This document shows positions 17,444 through 26,031 of a stretch of 64,000 bases of DNA, one piece after another. Location of the stretch: the NCBI RefSeq assembly GCF_010974945.1, contig NZ_JAAIVB010000014.1, positions 1-64,000 on the forward strand. Direction: 5' to 3'. The stretch is from Noviherbaspirillum galbum (lineage in GTDB: Bacteria > Pseudomonadota > Gammaproteobacteria > Burkholderiales > Burkholderiaceae_D). Both the position numbers and the translations under genes were made by a program. Position 1 is the first letter of the stretch. Each line of letters begins with the position of its first letter. Below the pieces are notes generated by a model. That model did no database searches and had not been told where the DNA came from. It saw only the letters and a list, made by a program, of their open reading frames with translations.

Positions 17444-18634
17444 TCAGCCCGCGCGCTGCTGCAGGACTTCCACCGCGGGCAGGGTCTTTCCTTCCAGGAA
17501 TTCGAGGAAGGCGCCGCCGCCGGTCGAGATGTAGCCGACCTTGTCCGCGATGTGGTACTTCGCGATCGCGGCCAGCGTATCGCCGCCGCCGGCGATGGAG
17601 AATGCCTTGGAACTGGCGATCGCCATGGCGAGGGTTTTCGTGCCTTCGCCGAACTGGTCGAACTCGAACACGCCGACCGGTCCGTTCCAGACCACGGTGC
17701 CGGCCTTGGCGATTTGCTCGGCCAGCTGCGCGGCGGTCCTGGGGCCGATGTCGAGGATCATGTCGTCGTCGGCGACATCCTTCACGTCCTTCACCGTCGC
17801 GGCGGCCGTCGCGGCAAACTCCTTGGCGCAGACCACGTCGACGGGAATGGGCACCGAGGCGCCGCGCTGGCTCAGCATGTCGATGATGGCCTTTGCTTCG
17901 TCGACCAGATCGGCTTCCGCCAGCGACTTGCCGATCTTGAGGCCGGCGGCCAGCATGAAGGTGTTGGCAATGCCGCCGCCGACGATGAGATTGTCGACCT
18001 TGTCAGCCAGCGACTTGAGGATGGTGAGCTTGGTGGAGACCTTGGAGCCGGCGACGATGGCCGCCAGCGGGCGGGCCGGCTGGCCCAGCGCCTTGCCCAG
18101 CGCGTCGAGCTCGGCTGCCAGCAGCGGACCGGCGCAGGCGACCGGGGCAAACTTGGCGATGCCGTGGGTGGTGGCTTCGGCGCGGTGCGCGGTGCCGAAA
18201 GCGTCGTTCACGTAGACGTCGCAGAGCTTCGCCATCTTCTGGGCAAGATCGTCGCTGTTCTTTTTCTCGCCCTTGTTGACGCGGCAGTTTTCCAGCAGCA
18301 CGACCTGGCCGGGGGCGACATCGACGCCGTCCACCCAGTTCTGCCTGAGCTCGACCGGCTTGCCGAGCAGTTCGGACAGGCGCGCGGCGATCGGCGCCAG
18401 GGAATCCTCGGGCTTGAATTCGCCCTCGGTCGGACGGCCGAGGTGGGAAGTGACCATGACGGCGGCGCCGGCGGCCAGCGCCTGCTGGATGGCCGGGACC
18501 GAGGCGCGGATGCGGGTATCTTCGGTGATGTTGCCGGCATCATCCTGCGGCACGTTCAGGTCGGCGCGGATGAAGACGCGCTTTCCCTGGAGCTGGTTGC
18601 GGGCGATGAGATCACTGAGGCGATTGAATTGCAT
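17444..18634 (-). CDS. pgk: phosphoglycerate kinase
   Basis: Phosphoglycerate kinase transfers phosphate between 1,3-bisphosphoglycerate and ADP. The 396-residue monomer shows [13 protein letters not shown], the substrate loop [10 protein letters not shown], the hinge region with the GSKVSTK motif, and the C-terminal ATP site ([32 protein letters not shown]). Start MQFNRLS at 18634 is used; a second in-frame ATG three codons upstream (18643) cannot be excluded. A TAAAAT hexamer read on the minus strand at 18691-18696 may be the -10 box of the transcript. Confidence 0.95.
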   Translation of the reverse strand: MQFNRLSDLIARNQLQGKRVFIRADLNVPQDDAGNITEDTRIRASVPAIQQALAAGAAVMVTSHLGRPTEGEFKPEDSLAPIAARLSELLGKPVELRQNWVDGVDVAPGQVVLLENCRVNKGEKKNSDDLAQKMAKLCDVYVNDAFGTAHRAEATTHGIAKFAPVACAGPLLAAELDALGKALGQPARPLAAIVAGSKVSTKLTILKSLADKVDNLIVGGGIANTFMLAAGLKIGKSLAEADLVDEAKAIIDMLSQRGASVPIPVDVVCAKEFAATAAATVKDVKDVADDDMILDIGPRTAAQLAEQIAKAGTVVWNGPVGVFEFDQFGEGTKTLAMAIASSKAFSIAGGGDTLAAIAKYHIADKVGYISTGGGAFLEFLEGKTLPAVEVLQQRAG

Positions 18635-18730
18635 GGCTTGCATGGCGACCGGAATCCGTAGGGAATTCTTGAAAGAATGGAAAAACCGGTATTTTAACGC
18701 AGCGCTTCCGGCCCAAGCACCGTTTTATCG

Positions 18731-19054
18731 TTACATGATGACGCGGAGCAAAGTAAATAATGCCATTCCGGCAATGATGGTGCCGAGCAGGTGGCGGGTC
18801 GCCATGAAGAAGGCGGTGGCGCCGATGCCGGCCATCAGCTTGGGATTCATGACGGTCACCGCGAGGTGGCCGTTCGACAGCAGCAGGTCGGGCGCGACGA
18901 TGGCGGCCAGCGCCGCGGCGGGCGCGTAGCGCAGCGCATGCTGCACCCGGGGCGGCATCTTCACGCGGTGGCCCAGCAGGAAGAACGAGCAGCGGGTGAT
19001 GACGGTCGCCGCCAGCAGCAGAAAGATCGTGGTCCAGACTTCCGAGGCGCTCAT
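18731..19054 (-). CDS. azlD: branched-chain amino-acid exporter small subunit, AzlD family
   Basis: The 107-residue hydrophobic protein has about four predicted membrane segments and the family feature of an ATVITRCSFF start followed by ALRYAPAAALAAIVAPDLL. AzlD works with AzlC to export branched-chain amino acids. Its ATG overlaps the azlC stop by four bases (ATGA). A frame open far upstream through azlC exists but the AzlD reading begins at 19054. Confidence 0.88.
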   Translation of the reverse strand: MSASEVWTTIFLLLAATVITRCSFFLLGHRVKMPPRVQHALRYAPAAALAAIVAPDLLLSNGHLAVTVMNPKLMAGIGATAFFMATRHLLGTIIAGMALFTLLRVIM

Positions 19055-19797
19055 GCTTCTTCCTTGCCCTTGTCGAGGAGGCTGTCGGCCGCCATGGCGG
19101 CGCCGATGCCGGCGAACACCGCCACCAGCAGGCCGAGGCGGTAAGGCAGGCCGGCGGCGGCGATCGCCGTGGCCGACGCGACCGCCACGCCCGCCAGCGC
19201 GGCGCGGTTGATGGTCAGGGGAATGGCGATGGCCAGCAGCGCCAGGGTGCCTGCGAAGCCGATGCCCCAGGATTCGGGAATCTGGCTGGCCAGCAGGATG
19301 CCGGCCACGGAACCGGCCTGCCATGCCACCCAGTTCGGGTAGCCGATGCCGGTGTAGAAGCCGACCTTGCCCTGGGTCTGGTGAATCGTCTCCGCCGGGA
19401 ATCGCTGCGGAAACAGGCCCATGGTGATGTCGGCATTGAAATAACCGTGCCAGACCCGCTTGTACCAAGGCAGATGGGCGAAGTGGGGACTGACCGCGGC
19501 GGCGAAGATCAGGAAGCGCAGGTTGACCACCAGGGCGGTCAGGAACACCACCCAAACCGAGGCGTCGGCGGCGATCAGCGGCAGGGAAGCGAGTTGCGCC
19601 GAGCCGGCGAAGACGATGAATGTCATGCCGAGCGCCTGCCAGATCGTCAGGCCCGATTTCATCATTGCCATTCCGCTCACCATGCCCCAGGCGGCGATGC
19701 CGGGCATGGTGGCGACGCAGACGCGGAAACCTTCCCGGAAAGCGTGTCGTTCGATGGCAGCGGACGCCGCCATCGTTTCTGCATTGGTGTTGTTCAT
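19051..19797 (-). CDS. azlC: branched-chain amino-acid exporter large subunit, AzlC family
   Basis: The 248-residue membrane protein begins FREGFRVCVATMPGIAAWGM and contains FAGSAQLASLPL and ALVVNLRFLIFAAAVSPHF, the conserved AzlC/BrnF core with several transmembrane helices. It should export leucine, isoleucine or valine together with AzlD. The start MNNTNAET at 19797 is chosen; a longer frame upstream adds proline-rich sequence. The pair is divergent from ilvE, encoding the last step of branched-chain amino-acid synthesis, which points to joint control of synthesis and overflow. Confidence 0.88.
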   Translation of the reverse strand: MNNTNAETMAASAAIERHAFREGFRVCVATMPGIAAWGMVSGMAMMKSGLTIWQALGMTFIVFAGSAQLASLPLIAADASVWVVFLTALVVNLRFLIFAAAVSPHFAHLPWYKRVWHGYFNADITMGLFPQRFPAETIHQTQGKVGFYTGIGYPNWVAWQAGSVAGILLASQIPESWGIGFAGTLALLAIAIPLTINRAALAGVAVASATAIAAAGLPYRLGLLVAVFAGIGAAMAADSLLDKGKEEA

Positions 19798-19960
19798 TTC
19801 TGCATGCGGGATGCCGCGCGGGTCCGGCGGCATCGGGATTGGGGAATGCGTTGTACGGCCATGCGATGCGCCACGCCGGATGCCGCGTGGCAGGAGAGAT
19901 GGAACCAGCCGCTATTCTACCGGGCAAAGCCGAGCCTTGCCCGACGCCGCCCGCGCGGCT

Positions 19961-19989
19961 TTCTGCCCACCCCCGTTCTCCGTTAAAAT
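19961..19989 (+). promoter_or_regulatory. candidate sigma-70 promoter of ilvE
   Basis: A TAAAAT hexamer (19984-19989) lies 17 bp after TTCTGC (19961-19966), about 33 bp upstream of the ilvE start. The -10 box is good and the -35 box weak. Confidence 0.4.
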
Positions 19990-20022
19990 GGAGGTTTTGC
20001 ACAAATTTTTGGAGAGCCCACC

Positions 20023-20943
20023 ATGTCCATGGCTGACCGCGACGGAAAAATCTGGAAAGACGGCGAACTGATCGACTGGCGCGATGCCACCGTGCACGTG
20101 CTGACGCATACGCTGCATTACGGCATGGGCGTGTTCGAAGGCGTCCGCGCCTACAAGACCGACAAGGGCACCGCCATCTTCCGTCTCAAGGAACATACCC
20201 AGCGGCTGTTCAACTCGGCCAAGATCTTCCAGCTGAACATTCCCTACGACATGGAAACCCTGATGCAGGCCCAGCTCCAGGTAGTGCGCGAGAACAAGCT
20301 GGAATCCTGCTACCTGCGTCCGCTGGTCTGGATCGGCTCCGAAAAGCTGGGCATCTCCGCCAAGGGCAACACCATCCACGTCGCCGTCGCCGCCTGGCCC
20401 TGGGGCGCCTACCTCGGCGAGGATGGCCTGGCCAAGGGCATCCGCGTCAAGACCTCGTCCTTCACCCGCCACCACGTGAACGTCTCGCTGGTGCGCGCCA
20501 AGGCCTGCGGCTACTACATCAATTCCATCCTTGCCAACCAGGAAGCGCTGGCCGACGGCTACGACGAGGCCCTGCTTCTCGACACCGAAGGCTATGTCTC
20601 GGAAGGCTCGGGCGAAAACGTCTTCGTCATCAAGAACGGCAAGATCTATACCCCCGACCTCGCTTCCTGCCTCGACGGCATCACCCGCGACGCGGTGCTG
20701 ACCATGGCGCGCGACCTCGGCATTCCCGTCATCGAGAAGCGCATCACGCGCGACGAGGTGTACTGCTGCGACGAAGCCTTCTTCACCGGCACCGCCGCCG
20801 AGATCACGCCCATCCGCGAACTCGACAACCGCCAGATCGGCGAAGGCCGCCGCGGCCCCATCACCGAGAAGCTGCAGACGCTGTTCTTCGACGTCGTCGC
20901 AGGACGCGCGCCGCAGTACCAGCACTGGCTGACCCTGGTTTGA
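20023..20943 (+). CDS. ilvE: branched-chain amino-acid aminotransferase
   Basis: This PLP enzyme makes leucine, isoleucine and valine from their keto acids. The 306-residue fold-type IV protein shows HTLHYGMGVFEGVRAY, a substrate-arginine region YLRPLVWIG, the lysine-bearing KACGYYINSILANQEA, and the PLP-binding EGYVSEGSGENVFV and FFTGTAAEITPIRELD. The ATG follows GGAGAG. The next gene encodes a CHCC zinc-finger protein 77 bp downstream. Confidence 0.96.
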   Translation: MSMADRDGKIWKDGELIDWRDATVHVLTHTLHYGMGVFEGVRAYKTDKGTAIFRLKEHTQRLFNSAKIFQLNIPYDMETLMQAQLQVVRENKLESCYLRPLVWIGSEKLGISAKGNTIHVAVAAWPWGAYLGEDGLAKGIRVKTSSFTRHHVNVSLVRAKACGYYINSILANQEALADGYDEALLLDTEGYVSEGSGENVFVIKNGKIYTPDLASCLDGITRDAVLTMARDLGIPVIEKRITRDEVYCCDEAFFTGTAAEITPIRELDNRQIGEGRRGPITEKLQTLFFDVVAGRAPQYQHWLTLV

Positions 20944-21020
20944 TCGATCCCGGAGCATCATTCAGCATCACGTAGGATTTCGCAGCACTCACACGCACCA
21001 TGACCCAAGCAAGAGAACCC

Positions 21021-21200
21021 ATGAGCCACGTCGAACTCGACGGCCACGACCTGCCGGCATACTGCCCCAATCCCCAGATGCCGATCTGGTCTTCCCATCC
21101 CCGCGTCTACCTTCCGCTGGAGAAGGACGGCGAGGGCAAGTGCCCGTACTGCGGCACGGTGTACAAGCTGAAGCCGGGCGCGGTGGTCAAGGGGCATTGA
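21021..21200 (+). CDS. CHCC-type zinc-finger domain protein
   Basis: A 59-residue protein with Cys (AYCPNP), His (SHPRVYL) and a CPYC pair fits the zf-CHCC domain, related to a small subunit of mitochondrial complex I; its bacterial role is unknown. The ATG at 21021 is preferred because AGAGAA precedes it; an in-frame ATG at 21000 would add seven residues and lacks a ribosome site. It lies between ilvE and the O-antigen ligase gene. Confidence 0.85.
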   Translation: MSHVELDGHDLPAYCPNPQMPIWSSHPRVYLPLEKDGEGKCPYCGTVYKLKPGAVVKGH

Positions 21201-21225
21201 CGCGCCGGCGCCCTGCCCTGCATTC

Positions 21226-21252
21226 CGCCCCGCCGGCCTGCCCGGCGGGGCG
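21226..21252 (+). terminator. GC hairpin after the zinc-finger gene
   Basis: An 11-bp perfect stem (CGCCCCGCCGG / CCGGCGGGGCG) closes a 5-base loop 25 bp after the stop codon. There is no T-run (CTCCCCGT follows), so termination would be partial or Rho-assisted. Confidence 0.5.
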
Positions 21253-21341
21253 CTCCCCGTCGCCTCACCCGTAATTCTTTCGGCCTTTTCCCCGGGCTTG
21301 TCCGCCAGCCGCGGCCGACCCCGGAAAGGGCGCAGACCATC

Positions 21342-22574
21342 ATGACAAGTCCGGCCTCCGGCAGCCCGCCGTCCGAACGCGCCGTCCTCGTTTTCTCGAC
21401 GGTCCTGTTCCTCATTCCCGCCCTCGCGCTGACCACGCGCGTCGGCATCACGCTGGCCGAACTGGCCGTCCTCGCGGGCAGCCTGTGGTACGGCAAGCGG
21501 CTCTGGCGTGAGCGCCATGCCCTGTTCGGCCCTGCGCGCGGAATGATGCTGGCCATCGTGGCGCACGTCGTCCTGGCCATCCTGTCGCTCATCCTCAGCG
21601 GCATGGATCCCCGTTTTCTCGAAAATCCGCTGAGAGCCTTGCTGATGCTGCCACTGGTCGGGCTGGTGGCGATCGGCCGCCCCAAGAGCGACTGGTTCTG
21701 GTACGGCCTGTTCGTTGGCACCATTGGCGCCGCGCTGCTGGCGGCCTACCAGCGCTTCGGCCTGCATGTCGACCGCGCCGAAGGCTTCCACATGGCGATC
21801 ACCTTCGGCGACACCGCCATGGCGATGGCGCTCATGTCGCTCGCAGGCGTGGCGCGCTTCGCCGGCACGCGCCTCGCGCTGCTGCCGCTGCTCGCCTTCG
21901 TGGCGGGCGTCGTGGCGTCCATCCTGTCGGGCACGCGCGGCGGCTGGATGGCGCTGGTCCTGTCCTTCATTCCGCTGGTCAGCCACGGGCGCCACGCGAT
22001 CGGCAGGCGGGTCATCGCCTTCGGCCTCGCGGGCATCTTCCTGCTGGCGGGCGCCAGCCTGTTCCCCGAGCTGGGCGTGCGCAAGCGCTTCGAGGCCATC
22101 GCCACCGACATGACCGAATACCGCTCGGGCAACTCCAACACCTCGATCGGCCTGCGCTTCGAGAACTGGAAAGGCGGCGTGATGATCTTCAAGGAACATC
22201 CGCTGACCGGCATCGGGCGCGCCAACTACGAGCGCGGCATCAACGAGCTGGTGGCGCGCGGCGTCCTGCCCCCGGAAACCGCCGGACTGCGGCACGCGCA
22301 CAACGAGCTGCTCAATGCCTTCGCCACCCAAGGCATCATCGGCGGCCTGTCCATGATCTTCCTCTATGCCGCGCCCTTCGCCTTCTTCACCCGGCGCCTG
22401 CGGCACGACCCGGATTGCCGGCCTGTCGCGCTGGCCGGCCTGCTGCTGGTGCTGTCCTACATCGACTTCGGCCTGACCCAGGTGCTGTTCGTGCACCATA
22501 TCGGCTCGGCCTTCTACATCATCATGACCAGCGTGCTGGCGGGGCTGTGCATCAATAGCGGACGATTGCGCTGA
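21342..22574 (+). CDS. O-antigen ligase family membrane protein
   Basis: The 410-residue polytopic protein has about ten to twelve hydrophobic segments and the Wzy_C/ligase region: STRGGWMAL around residue 195-205, a large periplasmic loop with RFENWKGGVMIFKEHPLTGIG, and LRHAHNELLNAFATQGIIGG with the conserved His-Asn-Glu. Enzymes of this family attach O-antigen or other glycans to lipid A-core or related acceptors in the inner membrane. It ends 1 bp before a GT9-like glycosyltransferase, supporting a role in lipopolysaccharide assembly; a polymerase or protein-glycosylation ligase cannot be excluded. Confidence 0.85.
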   Translation: MTSPASGSPPSERAVLVFSTVLFLIPALALTTRVGITLAELAVLAGSLWYGKRLWRERHALFGPARGMMLAIVAHVVLAILSLILSGMDPRFLENPLRALLMLPLVGLVAIGRPKSDWFWYGLFVGTIGAALLAAYQRFGLHVDRAEGFHMAITFGDTAMAMALMSLAGVARFAGTRLALLPLLAFVAGVVASILSGTRGGWMALVLSFIPLVSHGRHAIGRRVIAFGLAGIFLLAGASLFPELGVRKRFEAIATDMTEYRSGNSNTSIGLRFENWKGGVMIFKEHPLTGIGRANYERGINELVARGVLPPETAGLRHAHNELLNAFATQGIIGGLSMIFLYAAPFAFFTRRLRHDPDCRPVALAGLLLVLSYIDFGLTQVLFVHHIGSAFYIIMTSVLAGLCINSGRLR

Positions 22575-22575
22575 C

Positions 22576-23682
22576 ATGCCAGCCGGATGGCCTGAACGAT
22601 TCGTCACGCCGGTATTGCGCCCGCCGTTTTCCAGCCCGATCCCGCTGGATCCGGGCCCGGTGCGGGACAAGCCCTGGCCCAGCCTGGCATGGCGCCGCCT
22701 GCGCCCCGGCCTGGGCCTGGCCATGCATGGGCAGCATCGCCTGCAGCGGCCATTCATCGAACGCGGCATGCGGCGCCTGCTGTGGATCTGCAAGGGCGTG
22801 CCGCAGATCGGCGACTCGCTCATGGACCTGTCGAGCCGCGTCATGCTGGCGGCGCGCGGCCACCGTGTCGACCTGTGCACCGAGGCGCACCTCGCCGAGC
22901 TGTACCGCTCGGACGACGTGTTCCGGCGCTGCGTCAGCGACGCTTCCGCCCTGTCGCCCGCCGACTATGACCTCGTCATCCTCGACTCCTTCAAGCGGCG
23001 CTGCCTCGACGACAAGTTCCGGCATTTTTCCCGCCTGCCCTGGGTCACCATGCGCGGCTATTTCGCCGGCCCGGAATTCAACCGCACCCTGTTCAGCTTC
23101 TTCCGCATGAACCAGTTGCTGGAAACCGGCTGGAGCGATGCCGAGGTGCATGCCCGCGCGCTGCCGCATCTTCTCTCCTCGCCGCAGGACCGCGCGGCCA
23201 TCGATGAACTGGCGATGCCACCCGGCGTGGTCGCCTTCGCCATCGGCGGCGCCGCGCCTGGCAGGACCTATGCGCATTGGGACGAGGTGGTGCCGGCGCT
23301 GCTGCGGCGCCAGTCCGACCTGAAGGTCGTCCTGCTCGGCGCGCGCAACGCGGCCGGCATGCGCGATGCCATCCTGCGGGCCTGCCCCGGCCAGGCATGG
23401 CGCCTCATCGACCTCGTCGACCGCTGCACGCTGGCGCAAAGCTTCGAGGCGCTGCGCCGCTGCCGGCTGGCGGTCGCGGCGGACGGCGGCCTGCTGCACC
23501 TCGCGAACGCCGCCGGCATTCCCACGGTGTCCCTGTTCGACCGCCACATCTCGCCGGCGTTGCGCCTGACCGCCGCGAACCGCTCGATTCCCTTGCAGTC
23601 GGCCGGCGACATGAGCGCCATCCCGCCCATGGACGTGCTGCATTGTGTCGAGCAGGCAATCGCCCGCGAACGCATCGCGTGA
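22576..23682 (+). CDS. glycosyltransferase family 9-like (heptosyltransferase-like) protein
   Basis: The 368-residue protein resembles the ADP-heptose:LPS heptosyltransferases. From about residue 68 it has a Rossmann start RLLWICKGVPQIGDSLMDLS, and near the C-terminus the nucleotide-sugar site LAVAADGGLLHLANAAGIPTV. The first 65 residues (proline-rich, arginine-rich) have no clear counterpart, so a later start is possible. The central part is divergent. It directly follows the O-antigen ligase gene and is probably co-transcribed, which points to surface glycan synthesis. Confidence 0.7.
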   Translation: MPAGWPERFVTPVLRPPFSSPIPLDPGPVRDKPWPSLAWRRLRPGLGLAMHGQHRLQRPFIERGMRRLLWICKGVPQIGDSLMDLSSRVMLAARGHRVDLCTEAHLAELYRSDDVFRRCVSDASALSPADYDLVILDSFKRRCLDDKFRHFSRLPWVTMRGYFAGPEFNRTLFSFFRMNQLLETGWSDAEVHARALPHLLSSPQDRAAIDELAMPPGVVAFAIGGAAPGRTYAHWDEVVPALLRRQSDLKVVLLGARNAAGMRDAILRACPGQAWRLIDLVDRCTLAQSFEALRRCRLAVAADGGLLHLANAAGIPTVSLFDRHISPALRLTAANRSIPLQSAGDMSAIPPMDVLHCVEQAIARERIA

Positions 23683-23758
23683 AGACCTGCGCGAGCAGTT
23701 ACAATGTTCGTTTGGTCCGGCCCGCGTGGCCGGCCGGCAATCTGACCTCCCCCTGACC

Positions 23759-24190
23759 ATGTCAAACATCAGCAAGATCCTCGAAACCGCGGAAGACACG
23801 GAAGCGGCGTTCTACGATGCCATCAGCCGTGCCGACGTCGAAGGCGTCATGTCGCTGTGGGCGGACGACGATGAGATCGTCTGCATTCATCCGGGGGCGC
23901 CGCGCCTGATCGGCCATGCTTCCATCCGCGCCGCCTGGGAATCGATCTTCGAACAGGGCGGCGTGCAGATCCGCCCGGTGCAGGTGCATGTCTCCCAGAA
24001 CATGAGCACCGCCGTGCACAACATCATCGAGGAAGTCCACCGCCCGGTATCGCGCAAGCCCGATATCCACATCCTCGCCACCAACGTCTACATGAAGACC
24101 CCGCAGGGCTGGCGCATCGTGTCGCACCATGCCTCGGTGGTGCCCGGCGAGGCGCCGCCGGACGTGCCGGTCGCCAACCTGCTGCATTGA
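23759..24190 (+). CDS. NTF2-like/SnoaL-type protein
   Basis: The 143-residue protein starts TEAAFYDAISRADVEGVMSLWADDD and continues with HPGAPRLIGHASIRAAWESIF and WRIVSHHASVVPG, a pattern of the NTF2-like (DUF4440/SnoaL-3) fold. Such proteins bind small ligands or act as simple enzymes; no specific function is evident. The ATG at 23759 begins the conserved fold and the longer frame is rejected. It lies between the glycosyltransferase and a YheT-type hydrolase. Confidence 0.75.
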   Translation: MSNISKILETAEDTEAAFYDAISRADVEGVMSLWADDDEIVCIHPGAPRLIGHASIRAAWESIFEQGGVQIRPVQVHVSQNMSTAVHNIIEEVHRPVSRKPDIHILATNVYMKTPQGWRIVSHHASVVPGEAPPDVPVANLLH

Positions 24191-24279
24191 CCCTGCCCGC
24201 CGGGGCCATCCCGCGAAGGACGGCACGGCGGATTGCGCTGCCGCAAGCCGCCGTGGCGCCGAATGACGATGATGACACC

Positions 24280-25290
24280 ATGAAATACGCAGCACCTTCC
24301 TGGCTGCCCGGCGGCCACCTGCAAACCATTTATCCGGCGACCATGATCGCGAAGCCGCCGGTAAGGTACCGGCGCGAGCGCTGGACGACGCCCGACGCCG
24401 ACTTCATCGACGTCGATTTCGTCGACGGCGCGCCGGGCAAGCCCTTCGTGGTGCTATTCCACGGCCTCGAAGGCTCGTCCGACAGCCACTACGCGCGCTC
24501 CCTCATGGCACGCATCCAGGCACTCGGATGGTCGGGCGCGGTGCCGCATTTCCGCGGGTGCTCCGGCGAACTCAACCATGGGCCCCGCTTCTATCATTCC
24601 GGCGATGCCCGGGAGGTCGACTGGATCGTGCGCCGGCTGAAGCAACAGGCCGACCAGCGCGCGCCGGATGCGCGGCCGGGCAAATTCTTCACCGCCGGCG
24701 TGTCGCTCGGCGGCAACGCGCTGCTGCGCTGGCTCGGCGAATCCGGCCAGGGCGCCGGCTTCGTCGATGCCGCCTGCGCGGTCTCCGCGCCGCTGGACCT
24801 CGCCGGCGGCGGCGCTGCCCTCTCGCGCGGGTTCAACATGATCTACACCCGGATGTTCCTGCAGACGCTCAAGCCCAAGTGCCTGAAAAAGCTGGCGCAG
24901 CATCCCGGCCTGTTCGACCGCGACGCCATGCTGCGCAGCCGCAACCTCTACGAGTTCGACAACGCGGTGACCGCGCCCCTGCATGGCTTCCGCGATACCG
25001 ACGACTACTGGCACCGCGCCAGCGCCAAGCATGTGCTGCACGACATCCGGGTGCCGACGCTGGTGCTCAACGCCAGGAACGACCCCTTCCTTCCGGCACG
25101 CTACCTGCCCGATGCCGCTGCGCCTTGCGTCACTCTGGACTATCCTGAACAGGGAGGCCATGTCGGCTTCGCGGTCGGCGCCCCGCGCGGCCGCCTCGAC
25201 TGGCTTCCGGCGCGCATGCTGCATTTCCTGGAATCCGCTTCATCCCGGACGGCTGGCAACGCCTCGCCCCTGGTTCATGTTTTTGAATGA
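24280..25290 (+). CDS. YheT family alpha/beta hydrolase
   Basis: The 336-residue protein begins with SWLPGGHLQTIYP, a hallmark of the YheT/ABHD family, and has the HGLEGSSDSHY oxyanion region, the nucleophile motif GVSLGGN (Ser142) and the late histidine in EQGGHVGF. It should be a cytoplasmic or membrane-associated esterase of unknown substrate. An upstream in-frame ATG (24187) overlaps the previous gene; the start at 24280 fits the family. Confidence 0.88.
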   Translation: MKYAAPSWLPGGHLQTIYPATMIAKPPVRYRRERWTTPDADFIDVDFVDGAPGKPFVVLFHGLEGSSDSHYARSLMARIQALGWSGAVPHFRGCSGELNHGPRFYHSGDAREVDWIVRRLKQQADQRAPDARPGKFFTAGVSLGGNALLRWLGESGQGAGFVDAACAVSAPLDLAGGGAALSRGFNMIYTRMFLQTLKPKCLKKLAQHPGLFDRDAMLRSRNLYEFDNAVTAPLHGFRDTDDYWHRASAKHVLHDIRVPTLVLNARNDPFLPARYLPDAAAPCVTLDYPEQGGHVGFAVGAPRGRLDWLPARMLHFLESASSRTAGNASPLVHVFE

Positions 25291-25302
25291 TGGGAAGACA
25301 CC

Positions 25303-25899
25303 ATGGATGACATCGTCAAGCAAGCCATGGCCAAATGGCCTAACGTTCCCCACTGCTATGGCTGGCTCGCGCTCGATGCCCGCGGCAACTGGCGCATGCG
25401 CGACGAACGCGCCCAGTCCCAGGGCCTGTCCGGCGACCGCATCGCCAACGCCGCGCTGCTCGCCTTCATCCACCGCAACTACACCCATGACGACCAGGGA
25501 CGCTGGTATTTCCAGAACGGCCCGCAGCGGGTGTACGTGAACCTCGAGGCCACGCCCTACATCGCCAGGACCGATCCGTCGGCCGGCTTCCTGCTGCAGA
25601 CCGGCCAGGCGCTCGGCCCGCTCGACGCCGCGTGGCTGACCGACGACGGACGGCTGCTGCTGCGCAGCGGCGACATGGTGGCGCTGGTGGACGACCGGGA
25701 CACGGCGCAGTGCCTGGCGAAGGTAAGGCTCAACGGCGCCGCGGCGAGCGATGATGACATCCTGGCCTGGCTGGGCGATCCCGGGTTCGCGGGGGAAATG
25801 ATGTTCGAGCACGACGGCAAGTCGGTGGCGCTCGGGCGGATGGCGCGAGCGGACATTGCGGGGTGTTTCGGGTTCGTGGCTGCGCCGGCGGGGGAGTGA
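25303..25899 (+). CDS. DUF2946-like conserved hypothetical protein
   Basis: A 198-residue soluble protein beginning MDDIVKQAMAKWPNVPHCYG, with YGWLALDARGNWRMRDE next. I recall this start from a Burkholderiales-specific family labelled DUF2946, but the label should be checked. It appears to be a single globular protein without signal peptide or membrane segment and has several Trp/Phe-rich stretches (GRWYFQNGPQRVYVNLE). Function unknown. It follows the YheT gene by 12 bp with a GGAAG site and is likely in the same transcript. Confidence 0.7.
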   Translation: MDDIVKQAMAKWPNVPHCYGWLALDARGNWRMRDERAQSQGLSGDRIANAALLAFIHRNYTHDDQGRWYFQNGPQRVYVNLEATPYIARTDPSAGFLLQTGQALGPLDAAWLTDDGRLLLRSGDMVALVDDRDTAQCLAKVRLNGAAASDDDILAWLGDPGFAGEMMFEHDGKSVALGRMARADIAGCFGFVAAPAGE

Positions 25900-25912
25900 T
25901 CCGGGCGGATTT

Positions 25913-25998
25913 CCGTCATTTCCGCGCTGGCGGGAATCCCACTGTGCGCTTCTCCGGACGACCGAAATGGGATCCCCGCCTTCGCGGGGATGACGGAG
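25913..25998. repeat. paired REP-like element (BIME-like)
   Basis: Two inverted arms, CGTCATTTCCGCGCTGGCGG at 25914-25933 and a complementary CCCCGCCTTCGCGGGGATGA arm further on, flank a spacer with GGACGACCGAAATG. The same spacer and arm layout recurs at 48322-48405. It lies between the converging DUF2946-like and bepA genes and may act as a transcript end. Confidence 0.75.
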
Positions 25999-26031
25999 GG
26001 TTGCAGGAATGCCTGCGAACAGCCCCTCCCC

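Noticed and set aside
18731-20002. 423-codon frame fusing azlD to upstream sequence
   Set aside because: The upstream part is azlC DNA read in another frame; AzlD starts at 19054 and AzlC has its own clear frame.
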